The notes under the pieces are model-generated. The model had not been told where the DNA came from. It saw nothing but the letters and a program-made list of their open reading frames with translations, and searched no databases. Below are positions 9,369-16,734 of a stretch of DNA of 33,100 nucleotides, one piece after another. Source of the stretch: Propionivibrio sp. (GTDB lineage Bacteria; Pseudomonadota; Gammaproteobacteria; Burkholderiales; Rhodocyclaceae); NCBI RefSeq assembly GCF_017995515.1, contig NZ_JAGOIT010000022.1:6086-39185 (forward strand), read 5' to 3'. Each line of letters starts with the position of its first letter. Position 1 is the first letter of the stretch. Position numbers and translations under genes: made by a program.

Positions 9369-10280
9369 ATGGCTCGCCGTGAGAGCGGAACTCACCGTCC
9401 GGTTGCCGCGCTCATCGTGGCGGTCGCAGGCTGTTTTGCTGTTACCGGCGCCAGTGCGTTTCAGCGGGCCCAGGCACCTTCGGGCAGGGATCTCGAATCG
9501 CTCCGACTGGAAGCGCGCTCTTATGAGCATGGCGAGGGGGTGCCGAAGGATCCACTTCGGGCCGCCAGCCTGTATTGCGACGGTGCGCGCTATGGCGACA
9601 CCGAGGCGCAGTTCAGTCTGGGCTGGATGTATGCGAATGGTCGCGGCGTGGCACGGAGCGATGAGATGGCGGCGTTTTTTTTCAAGTTGGCCGCCGCCGC
9701 CGGCCATCAGCAAGCGCAGAAGATGCTGCGCTTCGTCGGCGATTCCGCGGCTCCAGCCCCCGAGTGCATGCGTGTCGTCGATGACGACATCGGGCCGGAT
9801 ATCGACGAGTTCTTGAACAGCCCGGACCGGCAAAAGCTTGTCGAATTGATTCGAAAACTGGCGCCCGAGTATGGCCTGAGTCCGCGCCTGGTACTGGCGA
9901 TCATCAAGGCTGAGTCGAATTTCGAACCGACGGCGGTATCCCCCAAGAACGCCCAGGGGTTGATGCAGCTCATTCCGGAAACCTCGCTGCGCTTCAATGT
10001 CAGAAAGCCGTTCGACCCTGAACAGAATATTCGTGGCGGAATGTCTTACCTGCGCTGGCTGCTGGCCTATTTCGAGGGTGATGTCGCCCTTGTCGCAGCG
10101 GCTTATAACGCAGGCGAGGGTGCCGTGAATCGTTATCGCGGTGTTCCGCCCTATGCTGAAACGCGTGGCTATGTACGGCGAATCCTGAGCATCTTCAAGA
10201 AGGAAGTGCACCCCTTCAATCCGGAAGTCACGACGCCGTCGCCTGAACTACCGAAGATTCGGGTTGCCAATGCAAATTGA
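9369..10280 (+). CDS. Exported lytic transglycosylase with Sel1 repeats
   Basis: This predicted periplasmic murein-cleaving enzyme is 303 aa long. The start at 9369 is chosen because GGGAGG (9354-9359) precedes it by 9 bases and it yields a signal peptide (hydrophobic AALIVAVAGCFAVTGASA, probable cleavage after ASA). Two Sel1-type repeats occupy about residues 40-115 (SYEHGEGVPKDPLRAASLY; LGWMYANGRGVARSDEMAAFF). The SLT domain follows from about 155: catalytic E182 in KAESNFEP, then AQGLMQLIPET and AAYNAGEGAV. It starts 2 bases after the epimerase stop, so it is probably in the same transcript and may open the wall for a surface structure. Confidence 0.88.
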   Translation: MARRESGTHRPVAALIVAVAGCFAVTGASAFQRAQAPSGRDLESLRLEARSYEHGEGVPKDPLRAASLYCDGARYGDTEAQFSLGWMYANGRGVARSDEMAAFFFKLAAAAGHQQAQKMLRFVGDSAAPAPECMRVVDDDIGPDIDEFLNSPDRQKLVELIRKLAPEYGLSPRLVLAIIKAESNFEPTAVSPKNAQGLMQLIPETSLRFNVRKPFDPEQNIRGGMSYLRWLLAYFEGDVALVAAAYNAGEGAVNRYRGVPPYAETRGYVRRILSIFKKEVHPFNPEVTTPSPELPKIRVANAN

Positions 10281-10297
10281 TGCAAGAAGGAGGCCTT

Positions 10298-11074
10298 ATG
10301 CTTAAGTTTCTTTTGGATTCCGTCCGATCTCTGTCGTTCGGGTTCGCGTTCTGTTTGTTGGCCAGTGCTGTTGCAGTACGGGCCGCCGAATTGCCCGAAC
10401 TGGTACAGGCCATCAAACCCTCGGTGGTGGTGGTCGGAACCTACTCAAAAACACGCAGTCCGGCGTTCGCGATGCGCGGCACGGGGTTTGTCATCGGGAA
10501 CGGAAATCAGATCGCGACGAATGCGCATGTGGTGCCGGAAGTTCTCGATACAGCCGCCAGCGAGTCGATGGCCGTGCAGACGTCGTCAGCCCAGCTGCGA
10601 TTGGCAAAAGTCGTTGCGCGTGACCGCGAGCACGATCTCTCCCTGTTGAGTATCGATGGTCCTCCGTTACCCGCGCTGGCATTGCAGAATCCGGCACAGG
10701 TCAGAGAGGGGCAATCGATCGCGTTCATGGGATTTCCCATCGGTGGTGTGCTCGGATTCTCGCCGGTGATTCATCGTGGAATCATCTCGGCGATTACACC
10801 GATTGCGCTGCCGAGCCCGACAGCACAGCAACTCAACGAAAAAGTCATCAAGCGATTGAAAGCCGGTTCATTCGAGGTCTATCAGCTGGATGCGACGGCC
10901 TATCCCGGCAATAGCGGCGGCCCCTTGATCGAGATGGAAAAGGGTGATGTCGTCGGGATCATCAATATGGTGTTTGTCAAGAGTACCAAGGAATCCGTGT
11001 TGTCTCAGCCGTCCGGAATCAGCTTCGCGGTGCCGGTGCGGCATCTGGATGAGTTGATGCACGAAACAAAATGA
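10298..11074 (+). CDS. Secreted trypsin-like serine protease (S1C)
   Basis: This is a periplasmic trypsin-like protease without a recognisable PDZ domain (258 aa, shorter than DegP/DegS). An N-terminal signal peptide (FGFAFCLLASAVAVRAA) is followed by a catalytic triad: H77 in TNAHVV, D113 in REHDLSLL and S206 in GNSGGPL. The ATG at 10298 has AAGGAGG at 10287-10293 just upstream; an in-frame ATG at 10280, overlapping the previous stop, is the alternative. It follows the transglycosylase closely and ends at a terminator. The substrate is unknown; processing of a secreted protein or a quality-control role are both possible. Confidence 0.85.
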   Translation: MLKFLLDSVRSLSFGFAFCLLASAVAVRAAELPELVQAIKPSVVVVGTYSKTRSPAFAMRGTGFVIGNGNQIATNAHVVPEVLDTAASESMAVQTSSAQLRLAKVVARDREHDLSLLSIDGPPLPALALQNPAQVREGQSIAFMGFPIGGVLGFSPVIHRGIISAITPIALPSPTAQQLNEKVIKRLKAGSFEVYQLDATAYPGNSGGPLIEMEKGDVVGIINMVFVKSTKESVLSQPSGISFAVPVRHLDELMHETK

Positions 11075-11076
11075 GC

Positions 11077-11108
11077 CACTGCAGCCGAGCTGCGTGTCGG
11101 TTTTTTTT
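11077..11108 (+). terminator. Rho-independent terminator after the protease gene
   Basis: Just after the stop codon, CAC(T)GCAG pairs with CTGCGTG around a CCGAG loop. Alternatively AGCCGA pairs with TCGGTT. Both lead into eight T residues (11101-11108). This separates the EPS/protease block from the next regulatory region. Confidence 0.75.
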
Positions 11109-11185
11109 ACACATCAAGTCAGACGCTTTGCGGCAATTTCAGCCAACGTCTTGGCGCTTAATGCTTATTTACCGTTTCTTTTGTC

Positions 11186-11201
11186 TGGCATGAATATTGC
11201 A
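11186..11201 (+). promoter_or_regulatory. Sigma-54 (-24/-12) promoter of the HPr-rel-A cassette
   Basis: TGGCATGAATATTGCA matches the sigma-54 consensus TGGCACG-N4-TTGCA at all positions except one (T for C), with exact GG-to-GC spacing of 12. Transcription should start near 11212. The first gene downstream is the exported protein at 11330. PrsR, encoded upstream, is an intact sigma-54 activator and the likeliest local regulator (inference). The enhancer site it would need was not identified. Confidence 0.75.
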
Positions 11202-11203
11202 TT

Positions 11204-11220
11204 GTCTCTTTTAAAGAGAC
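11204..11220. repeat. Perfect inverted repeat at the predicted transcription start
   Basis: GTCTCTTTTAAAGAGAC has two perfect 8-base arms around a single T. It covers the start point expected from the sigma-54 promoter, so it could be an operator or form a hairpin at the very 5' end of the transcript. Binding protein unknown. Confidence 0.6.
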
Positions 11221-11245
11221 AGTCCCAAATCGGAGGTTTCATTTC

Positions 11246-11296
11246 GTGACATGTGAATTTGATCACATACGCTCCGGTTTCCGCGTGGTAATTTGA
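11246..11296 (+). other. Possible 16-codon leader ORF
   Basis: GGAGG at 11232-11236 is the best ribosome site in this leader and lies 9 bases before a GTG that opens MTCEFDHIRSGFRVVI and a stop. The true gene at 11330 has only a weak site, so this may be a leader peptide. It overlaps the CRP-type site, and the match could be accidental. Confidence 0.25.
11251..11268. promoter_or_regulatory. CRP/FNR-family binding site
   Basis: ATGTGAATTTGATCACAT is a perfect match to the CRP core TGTGA-N6-TCACA with one more paired base on each side. It lies about 40 bases downstream of the expected sigma-54 start, so it could block that promoter. It could also activate a second promoter: GGTAAT at 11287-11292 would place a start near 11300, with the site centred about 41 bases upstream (class II geometry). 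Confidence 0.6.
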
Positions 11297-11329
11297 AAGA
11301 ACGATAGCCTTGTCTTGGGTGCGAATATC

Positions 11330-12124
11330 ATGAACCAGGATCACGAAAAAATTGAACAACCCGCCGTGAGTGAAGAAGTCGGCGTGTCGGCAGCGGGTTC
11401 TGTCCAAAGCGCCAGGCGGCGTATTTTGCGTGCCGGGCTCAAAGCATCGCCCGTTGTGATCGCGACGCTCGCCGCCAGACCGTCGCTTGCGTGCCATTGC
11501 ATTGTTCCTTCCGCATGGGGGTCGATCAGTACCGGGATGGGCGCTCAGGATACCGGGGATCTTCTCGGCGCCAATACCCTGACAGGGAGTCTGGCGCGCT
11601 TTGGTGGGGCGATACGGGGGTTCAGCGATGTCCACCATTTTTCGGCCTATCTGTCGACTGGTGGCCGGGGTTGGGTCGGCTTGCGCGAAAAAATCAAAGC
11701 GAACAATCAGAATCAAAAGTTTTACCCTGCGAACCTTTTCGCCGATCTGAATCGTCCGAGTGATGCCGACCAACAGAACCGAAGGCTGGCGTATCTTCAG
11801 GGGCTCTACGCGAATGACGGTAAAGGCGTGAGTGTTCTCACGGTCAGCGACTTTTGCTCGAAGTTGGGATTTTCCGTTCCCGTCGGCACGGGATCGAACA
11901 CGCCGCTGGCGTTGGTCAATTCGGGCGGCTTCGGGGCGTCGGTTTTGATTGCCCAGATGAACCTGTACATCTTCCCGGTGGGCAGGGTGCCGTCGTCTTG
12001 CGTCAGCAAGGAGACTTTACGGAACATGGCGATGCTTACCTACACACCGGAAGGGAGTGGTGAACCGTGGAAGGCGGAGCAAGTGGCGGATTACCTTCAC
12101 TACAACTGGATTGCACGTCGCTAA
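11330..12124 (+). CDS. Exported hypothetical protein with Tat-like leader, first gene of the HPr-rel-A cassette
   Basis: This protein is not recognised as a characterised family. The 264-aa product has a 28-residue polar start, then RRRILRAGLK (R29-R31) and a hydrophobic stretch ending ARPSLA before C55, which resembles a twin-arginine leader with an Ala cleavage site. The mature part begins with CHC and is rich in Gly, Ser and Asn, with scattered Cys (for example SDFCSKLG and PSSCVSKE). There is no PEP-CTERM tail. The ATG at 11330 is used; a TTG at 11315 is less likely. It sits directly upstream of the PqqD-like, HprK-like and nucleotidyltransferase genes and may be the protein they modify or export (inference). 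Confidence 0.65.
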   Translation: MNQDHEKIEQPAVSEEVGVSAAGSVQSARRRILRAGLKASPVVIATLAARPSLACHCIVPSAWGSISTGMGAQDTGDLLGANTLTGSLARFGGAIRGFSDVHHFSAYLSTGGRGWVGLREKIKANNQNQKFYPANLFADLNRPSDADQQNRRLAYLQGLYANDGKGVSVLTVSDFCSKLGFSVPVGTGSNTPLALVNSGGFGASVLIAQMNLYIFPVGRVPSSCVSKETLRNMAMLTYTPEGSGEPWKAEQVADYLHYNWIARR

Positions 12125-12163
12125 GTCGGCTGTTCGAATAGTTTTCATCGTTTGGGTTCGTTT

Positions 12164-12442
12164 ATGCAGAAGTGGTCCCTCTATCGGGCGGGGGCCTTGT
12201 GCTTCCATTGCTGGGATGACGGTGCCGTAGTCTTCGACCGTTTTTCCGGCGATACTCACCACGTTGGACCGCTTGCGATCGAGTTGCTGCTTTCACTGGA
12301 GCGGATACCCGAAATGTCTTTGCAAGCGCTCCTTGATGACTTTGATGACGTCTTTTCCGACAGTCAAAACGGTTTGACGGTGATCAAGGAGGCGTTGCTG
12401 CAATTGGAGGCGCTGGGCTTGGTAAAGCGAATACCCGTTTGA
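12164..12442 (+). CDS. PqqD-like protein of the HPr-rel-A system
   Basis: This is a small protein of 92 aa that looks like the PqqD-type peptide chaperones found beside HPr-kinase-related proteins (the HPr-rel-A group). PqqD-like domains bind a leader region of a peptide substrate and present it to a modifying enzyme. Visible features are WDDGAVVFDRFSGDTHHVG, typical of this group, and a C-terminal winged-helix-like stretch (IKEALLQLEALGLVKRI). The ATG at 12164 gives the normal family start; a TTG at 12152 is weaker. Its stop overlaps the next start (TTGA), indicating coupled translation. The substrate is unknown; the preceding exported protein is a candidate. Confidence 0.8.
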   Translation: MQKWSLYRAGALCFHCWDDGAVVFDRFSGDTHHVGPLAIELLLSLERIPEMSLQALLDDFDDVFSDSQNGLTVIKEALLQLEALGLVKRIPV

Positions 12443-13356
12443 GAGTTTCGTCGCTAAGTCATAAAGAGCTTGAGTCGAAGTTGCGTCGTGGCGCACTGTT
12501 TCTTGCTCTTTCCCCCTTCGTTGTCAAGCTCGGCACCGATGTGCCGGAACTGGTGGGCGAGATCCGATCGATGTACGCGGACTTTGAGTTCCTGCCTGGA
12601 TGCGAGTTTGCTGACTTTCATGTCGACATCCTGCTTGGGCGTGGGTGGGAGCGCTGGGTTCGTCCGACGGCCTATTTCCACTTTGACGGCATGCCGATTT
12701 TCACGCCCCTGCCGGCATATCAAGCGTTCGCGATGCTGGAGTGGGGGCTGAACTGGTGTGTTGCGGCTCACAGTCATCAGTATCTGATCTTTCATGCCGC
12801 CGTGATTGAGCGCGACGGGCGGGCCGCGATATTGCCAGCGCCGCCGGGGTCGGGAAAGAGCACGCTCTGTGCGGCGCTCGTTCGCCACGGTTGGCGTTTG
12901 TTGTCTGACGAACTGGCGCTCTACGACATCACACGTGCCGAAATGTACGGTATGGCGCGTCCGATCAATCTCAAGAATCAATCCATTGACATCGTGCGAT
13001 CGCTTGATCCGTCGGTCGAGATGACCTGTCGCGTGCCCAACACGAGCAAGGGAACCGTTGCTCTGGTGCGGCCGCCTTCGGCAAGCGTCGAGCGGGTTCA
13101 GGAGCCGGCTCGACCGACTTGGGTCGTGAGTCCGCGTTTCAGGCTGGGTGCGGCGCTTGAGTTTGCGGCAATGCGGCCTGCGGATGCGTTCATGCTCCTT
13201 GCCGAGCAGTCGTTCAACTACGAGATGCACGGGCTTGATGGATTCAATGCTTTGGCGTCGATGATTGACGGTTGTTCCTCCTATCGGCTTGACTACTGCA
13301 GCCTGGACGAGGCGATTGGCCTGTTCGAGGAACTTGCATCGGGTGTGCGCGCATGA
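12439..13356 (+). CDS. HprK-related kinase A
   Basis: This 305-aa protein resembles the C-terminal catalytic domain of HPr kinase/phosphorylase but lacks the standard HprK N-terminus. The P-loop is LPAPPGSGKSTLC (K140), and LLSDELALYD follows as the Walker B-like segment. It belongs to the poorly characterised HPr-rel-A group, found with a PqqD-like protein and a nucleotidyltransferase. The start is a TTG overlapping the PqqD stop; no strong ribosome site is seen, so coupling probably drives translation. It ends overlapping the next gene as ATGA. The phosphorylated target is not known, and no PTS HPr gene is in the window. Confidence 0.82.
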   Translation: MRVSSLSHKELESKLRRGALFLALSPFVVKLGTDVPELVGEIRSMYADFEFLPGCEFADFHVDILLGRGWERWVRPTAYFHFDGMPIFTPLPAYQAFAMLEWGLNWCVAAHSHQYLIFHAAVIERDGRAAILPAPPGSGKSTLCAALVRHGWRLLSDELALYDITRAEMYGMARPINLKNQSIDIVRSLDPSVEMTCRVPNTSKGTVALVRPPSASVERVQEPARPTWVVSPRFRLGAALEFAAMRPADAFMLLAEQSFNYEMHGLDGFNALASMIDGCSSYRLDYCSLDEAIGLFEELASGVRA

Positions 13357-14459
13357 CAAGTCAGTCACTGATCGCCTTGACGCTTCTCAATCCGGCCGCC
13401 GCGTTCGATCTTTCGTTGGCACAGTGGGATCTGCTGATACGCCAGGGGCGGCGAGCGAATCTGCTTGCGCGCCTGGCATCGGATCTGATGGCGCAGGGAA
13501 GCTTGCCCCGAGTCCCCGTTGCGCCGCGTTTGCACCTGATTTCCGCAGCCAAAGCGGTCGCTCAGCAGGATGTTGCGATGCTGCGCGAAATCGAGTGCAT
13601 TCGTGTGGCGCTCGGAGATGCAGGCATTCCGGTCGTGCTGCTCAAAGGTGCGGCCTATCTGGCGCTCGGTTTGCCCACAGCCCGCGGCCGATCGTTTTCC
13701 GATGTCGATGTTCTTGTTGCGAAGGATCGTATTGGCGCGGCGGAAAGCCAGTTGATGATTCACGGCTGGGTCGGTACTCATGACGATCCTTACGACCAGA
13801 AATACTACCGACAGTGGATGCACGAGATTCCGCCGATGCGCCACAGCCGACGCGGCAGCGCAATCGATGTGCATCACTCAATCCTTCCGGAGACTGCGCG
13901 CATCAAAGTCAATGCGCGGCGCTTGTTCGACGGACTGCAGCCCTTGGCCGGCATGGACGGCGTCTACGTCCTCGCGCCCGTGGATATGGTCTTGCACAGT
14001 GCGACCCATCTTTTTCACGAAGGCGAACTGGGTAACGGTTTGCGCGATCTGTTCGATCTGGACAGCCTGTTCCGCTGTTTTGACCGCACTCCGCGCTTTT
14101 GGGAGACGATTGTCGATCGTGCGCGCGAAATCGGCGTCGGACGTCCGCTTTTTTACGCGATTCGATACGCCTCACGCTTCCTTGGTACGCCCGTTCCTGA
14201 CGAGGTTGTCAGGCAAAGCGAAAGGTTCGGACCGCCGTGGCCCGTCTTGAAGGTGATGGATTGGTGTTATCGGCGAGCACTGCAACCCGAGCACGCCTCA
14301 TGTGCGACGTCGGGAACGCCTCTGGCACGCACGATGTTGTACTTGCGATCGCACTGGATCCGGATGCCGCTGCCGATTTTGGCGTATCACCTCGCCAGAA
14401 AAACCTGGCTGAATTACTCGCGTGATTCGCGGCGGTATCACGCGAACGAGAAACTGTAG
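13353..14459 (+). CDS. Nucleotidyltransferase family protein of the HPr-rel-A cassette
   Basis: This 368-aa protein is of the 'putative nucleotidyltransferase' type often found in polysaccharide and HprK-related clusters. The core is LKGAAYLALG followed by RSFSDVDVLV, where D117 and D119 form the metal-binding DxD of polymerase-beta-like nucleotidyltransferases. Downstream are AIDVHHSI and DMVLHSATHLFHEG, which probably complete the active site. The start overlaps the kinase stop (ATGA), so the three genes behave as one translational unit. It may transfer a nucleotide to the same protein substrate the kinase acts on; nothing in the sequence proves the substrate. Confidence 0.78.
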   Translation: MTSQSLIALTLLNPAAAFDLSLAQWDLLIRQGRRANLLARLASDLMAQGSLPRVPVAPRLHLISAAKAVAQQDVAMLREIECIRVALGDAGIPVVLLKGAAYLALGLPTARGRSFSDVDVLVAKDRIGAAESQLMIHGWVGTHDDPYDQKYYRQWMHEIPPMRHSRRGSAIDVHHSILPETARIKVNARRLFDGLQPLAGMDGVYVLAPVDMVLHSATHLFHEGELGNGLRDLFDLDSLFRCFDRTPRFWETIVDRAREIGVGRPLFYAIRYASRFLGTPVPDEVVRQSERFGPPWPVLKVMDWCYRRALQPEHASCATSGTPLARTMLYLRSHWIRMPLPILAYHLARKTWLNYSRDSRRYHANEKL

Positions 14460-14481
14460 GTATGGATGGGCGGTCCCCGCT

Positions 14482-14508
14482 TTGTTTTCGGTGCGGGCGT
14501 ACTATGAT
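14482..14508 (+). promoter_or_regulatory. Weak candidate promoter for the FeeM-PilZ gene
   Basis: TATGAT at 14503-14508 lies in the 79-bp gap after the nucleotidyltransferase gene. The -35 region (TTGTTT at 14482-14487, 15-bp spacing) is poor. A start near 14515 would favour the ATG at 14539. Confidence 0.25.
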
Positions 14509-14538
14509 GACTCTATCAACTCGATGGGATGGGGCGAC

Positions 14539-15846
14539 ATGCTGAAGAGAGTTGGCTTGCTCATACGTAAATTCCTGCATGTATCGGTGAGAAAGCTGAT
14601 TTCCTGGCTTCCCAGGGATCAGCGCTTCAAAGTCTATCGTTCGTTTGCAGACTGCAATCCGGCGCCGAGTTCGCGTCTTGAGTTGAAGATCGCCGAGACG
14701 CAGGAGGAGCTGGAGGCATGTTTTGCTGTGCTGCACGATGCCTACGTCGACAGCGGCTTCATGAAACCCGACCCGTCCGGGATGCGCGTGACGATCTACC
14801 ACGCGCTGCCGACGACGACGACGCTTTGTGCAAAGTACGACGGCGAGGTTGTGGGCACCATCTCGCTCATCCGCGAGAGCGCGCTTGGCGTACCGTTGCA
14901 GAAGATCTTCGACTTGAACTCGGTGCGCGAGAAAGAGGGCTTGATCGCCGAGGTGTCGGCGCTTGCGGTTCATCGCAGGTTCCGGAAAACGGGCGGCAGC
15001 ATCCTGTTTCCGTTGATGAAGTTCATGTACGAGTACTGCACGACGTTCTTTGACACACGGCATCTGGTCATCGCCGTTAATCCGAGTCACATCGAAATGT
15101 ACGAGTCGCTGCTGTTCTTCAAGCGGCTGACGGCGAACATGGTGGAGAGCTATGACTTCGTGAATGGTGCGCCGGCGATCGGTGCGACGCTCGATCTCAA
15201 GGAGGCGCTGGACGTGTTCAAGAAGCACTACACAAAAAAACCACCGCACCGGAATCTCTATGCGTACTTCGCCCAGGTGAAGCTGCCGAACATCAAATTT
15301 CCGAACCGGCGGTTTTATACAACGAACGATCCGGTATTGACGCCCGAACTTCTCGATCACTTTTTCAACGTTCGCACGAAGACGTTCGAAAACCTGAGTG
15401 ACCGGAAGAAGGTGCTGCTCCACAGCATTTACGACCTGCCGCAGTATCGCTCGGTGTTGCCGGTGCTTTCGTCGAACGTCGACGACATTCCGGTACGGCG
15501 CCATCAACGGTTTTCGGTCAAGTGCCCAGCCAGAATCAGCTTCCAGACCTCCGATGGCAAGGAGGCAAAAGTGGCCATCGAAGTCATCGAAGTGTCGCGC
15601 TACGGATTCCAGGCGCGTGCCCAGAACGTCCTGCCACTCAATATCTGGTGCGACACGACGATCCAACTGGGACGGGCTGACGTGTCGCACTTCCGTTCGC
15701 TCGCCTTGCGCGAAAACAACAACGGGCAAGACGGCTTTTACGGCTTCAGACTGGGCGAGCCCGATATCATCTGGAGAAAGTTCGTCTCCGCGCTATACAG
15801 CAGCACGACGCACGGCGACCTCGATACGGCTACCCGATTTTTGTGA
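14539..15846 (+). CDS. FeeM-like N-acyl amino acid synthase fused to a PilZ domain
   Basis: This is a two-domain protein of 435 aa. Residues about 45-240 look like a FeeM-type acyltransferase, related to acyl-homoserine lactone synthases and GNAT enzymes: ETQEELEACFAVLHDAYVDSGF, LIAEVSALAVHRRFRK and IAVNPSHIEMYESLLFF. These enzymes join an acyl chain from acyl-ACP to an amino acid. Residues about 318-430 form a PilZ domain, with the c-di-GMP-binding RRHQR motif and EVSRYGF, a slight variant of the usual D/NxSxxG. Starts at 14539 and 14524 are both possible; 14539 has GGGG just upstream. c-di-GMP could control acyl-amino-acid production (inference). The stop abuts the convergent suhB stop. Confidence 0.8.
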   Translation: MLKRVGLLIRKFLHVSVRKLISWLPRDQRFKVYRSFADCNPAPSSRLELKIAETQEELEACFAVLHDAYVDSGFMKPDPSGMRVTIYHALPTTTTLCAKYDGEVVGTISLIRESALGVPLQKIFDLNSVREKEGLIAEVSALAVHRRFRKTGGSILFPLMKFMYEYCTTFFDTRHLVIAVNPSHIEMYESLLFFKRLTANMVESYDFVNGAPAIGATLDLKEALDVFKKHYTKKPPHRNLYAYFAQVKLPNIKFPNRRFYTTNDPVLTPELLDHFFNVRTKTFENLSDRKKVLLHSIYDLPQYRSVLPVLSSNVDDIPVRRHQRFSVKCPARISFQTSDGKEAKVAIEVIEVSRYGFQARAQNVLPLNIWCDTTIQLGRADVSHFRSLALRENNNGQDGFYGFRLGEPDIIWRKFVSALYSSTTHGDLDTATRFL

Positions 15847-16656
15847 TCAGCTCTGGAGTGTGGGCGTCCGGAACGAGTCGACCACCTGGAGCATCTGCGC
15901 GAAGACCTTGGGGGAACCGCATACGACATTCCCCGTTTTCAGGTAATCCTCGCCGCCGGAAAGATCGCTGATCAATCCGCCTGCCTCCGAAATCAGCAGA
16001 CTGCCGGCCGCCATGTCCCAGGGCATCAGGCCGAATTCCCAGAAACCGTCCAGTCGTCCACAGGCGACGTAGGCGAGGTCGAGTGCGGCCGATCCGGTAC
16101 GACGGATACCCGCGGTCCGCTCGGTGAAGTCCTTGAAGATGCCCATGTAGGCGTTGGCGTGGTCGAAGACGCGGAAGGGGAAACCCGTGCCGATCAGCGC
16201 GTCGTCAAGTTTGAGGCACTTGCTGACGCGAATCCGGCGCTCGTTCAGGAAAGCGCCGCCGCCCTTGCTGGCCGTAAACATCTCGTTGCGAATTACGTCA
16301 TAGACGAGCGCCTGGTTGATCTGACCCTTGTACGCGAGTGCGATCGAAACCGAGTATTGCGGGAATCCATGGATGAAATTCGTCGTGCCGTCGAGCGGGT
16401 CGATGATCCACTGGTACTCGCTTCCAGCACCTTCACCGTCAGTGGCGCCGGTCTCTTCTGCTAGAATCCCGTAGTCGGGATACGCCTCGCGCAGGATTTC
16501 GATGATTGCGGCCTCCGCCGCCTTGTCGACCTCGGTGACGAAATCGCTTTGCCGTTTCGTCGTGATCTTCAGATGCTCGAGATCATTCGATGCGCGGTTG
16601 ATGATCTGGCTGGCGCGGCGCGCGGCCTTGATCATGATGTTGAGAGCTGGGTGCAT
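15847..16656 (-). CDS. suhB: Inositol-1-monophosphatase SuhB
   Basis: This 269-aa Mg-dependent phosphatase hydrolyses inositol-1-phosphate. In E. coli SuhB also works with Nus factors in rRNA antitermination. Family motifs are ILAEETG (metal-binding Glu), the [14 protein letters not shown] loop and the C-terminal [15 protein letters not shown]. The start ATG at 16656 matches the usual family N-terminus ([15 protein letters not shown]). It is divergent from trmJ across 78 bp, the same pairing as in E. coli. Its stop codon directly adjoins the stop of the convergent FeeM-PilZ gene (TGATCA at 15844-15849), so there is no room for a terminator between them. Confidence 0.95.
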   Translation of the reverse strand: MHPALNIMIKAARRASQIINRASNDLEHLKITTKRQSDFVTEVDKAAEAAIIEILREAYPDYGILAEETGATDGEGAGSEYQWIIDPLDGTTNFIHGFPQYSVSIALAYKGQINQALVYDVIRNEMFTASKGGGAFLNERRIRVSKCLKLDDALIGTGFPFRVFDHANAYMGIFKDFTERTAGIRRTGSAALDLAYVACGRLDGFWEFGLMPWDMAAGSLLISEAGGLISDLSGGEDYLKTGNVVCGSPKVFAQMLQVVDSFRTPTLQS

Positions 16657-16679
16657 GGCGTGTCTTTAGAAAATCCAAC

Positions 16680-16706
16680 GGGCGGCCAGTGGTGCTGGTA
16701 CCGCCC
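16680..16706. repeat. Stem-loop in the suhB-trmJ divergent leader
   Basis: GGGCGG pairs with CCGCCC, and an inner CCAG pairs with CTGG (two-base bulge, five-base loop). It sits in the 78-bp region shared by the two divergent genes and could be a leader hairpin of either transcript. No T-tract follows, so it is not a standard terminator. Confidence 0.5.
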
Positions 16707-16734
16707 GACTCGTTTATGAAACCGCACATTTTAT

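Noticed and set aside
11330-12124. The exported protein as a PEP-CTERM substrate of the nearby system.
   Set aside because: The C-terminus lacks a PEP motif, a transmembrane helix and a basic tail of the required form.
14209-15729. A 506-codon open frame on the minus strand opposite the FeeM-PilZ gene.
   Set aside because: Arg/His-rich shadow with no motif, fully overlapped by a well-supported gene.
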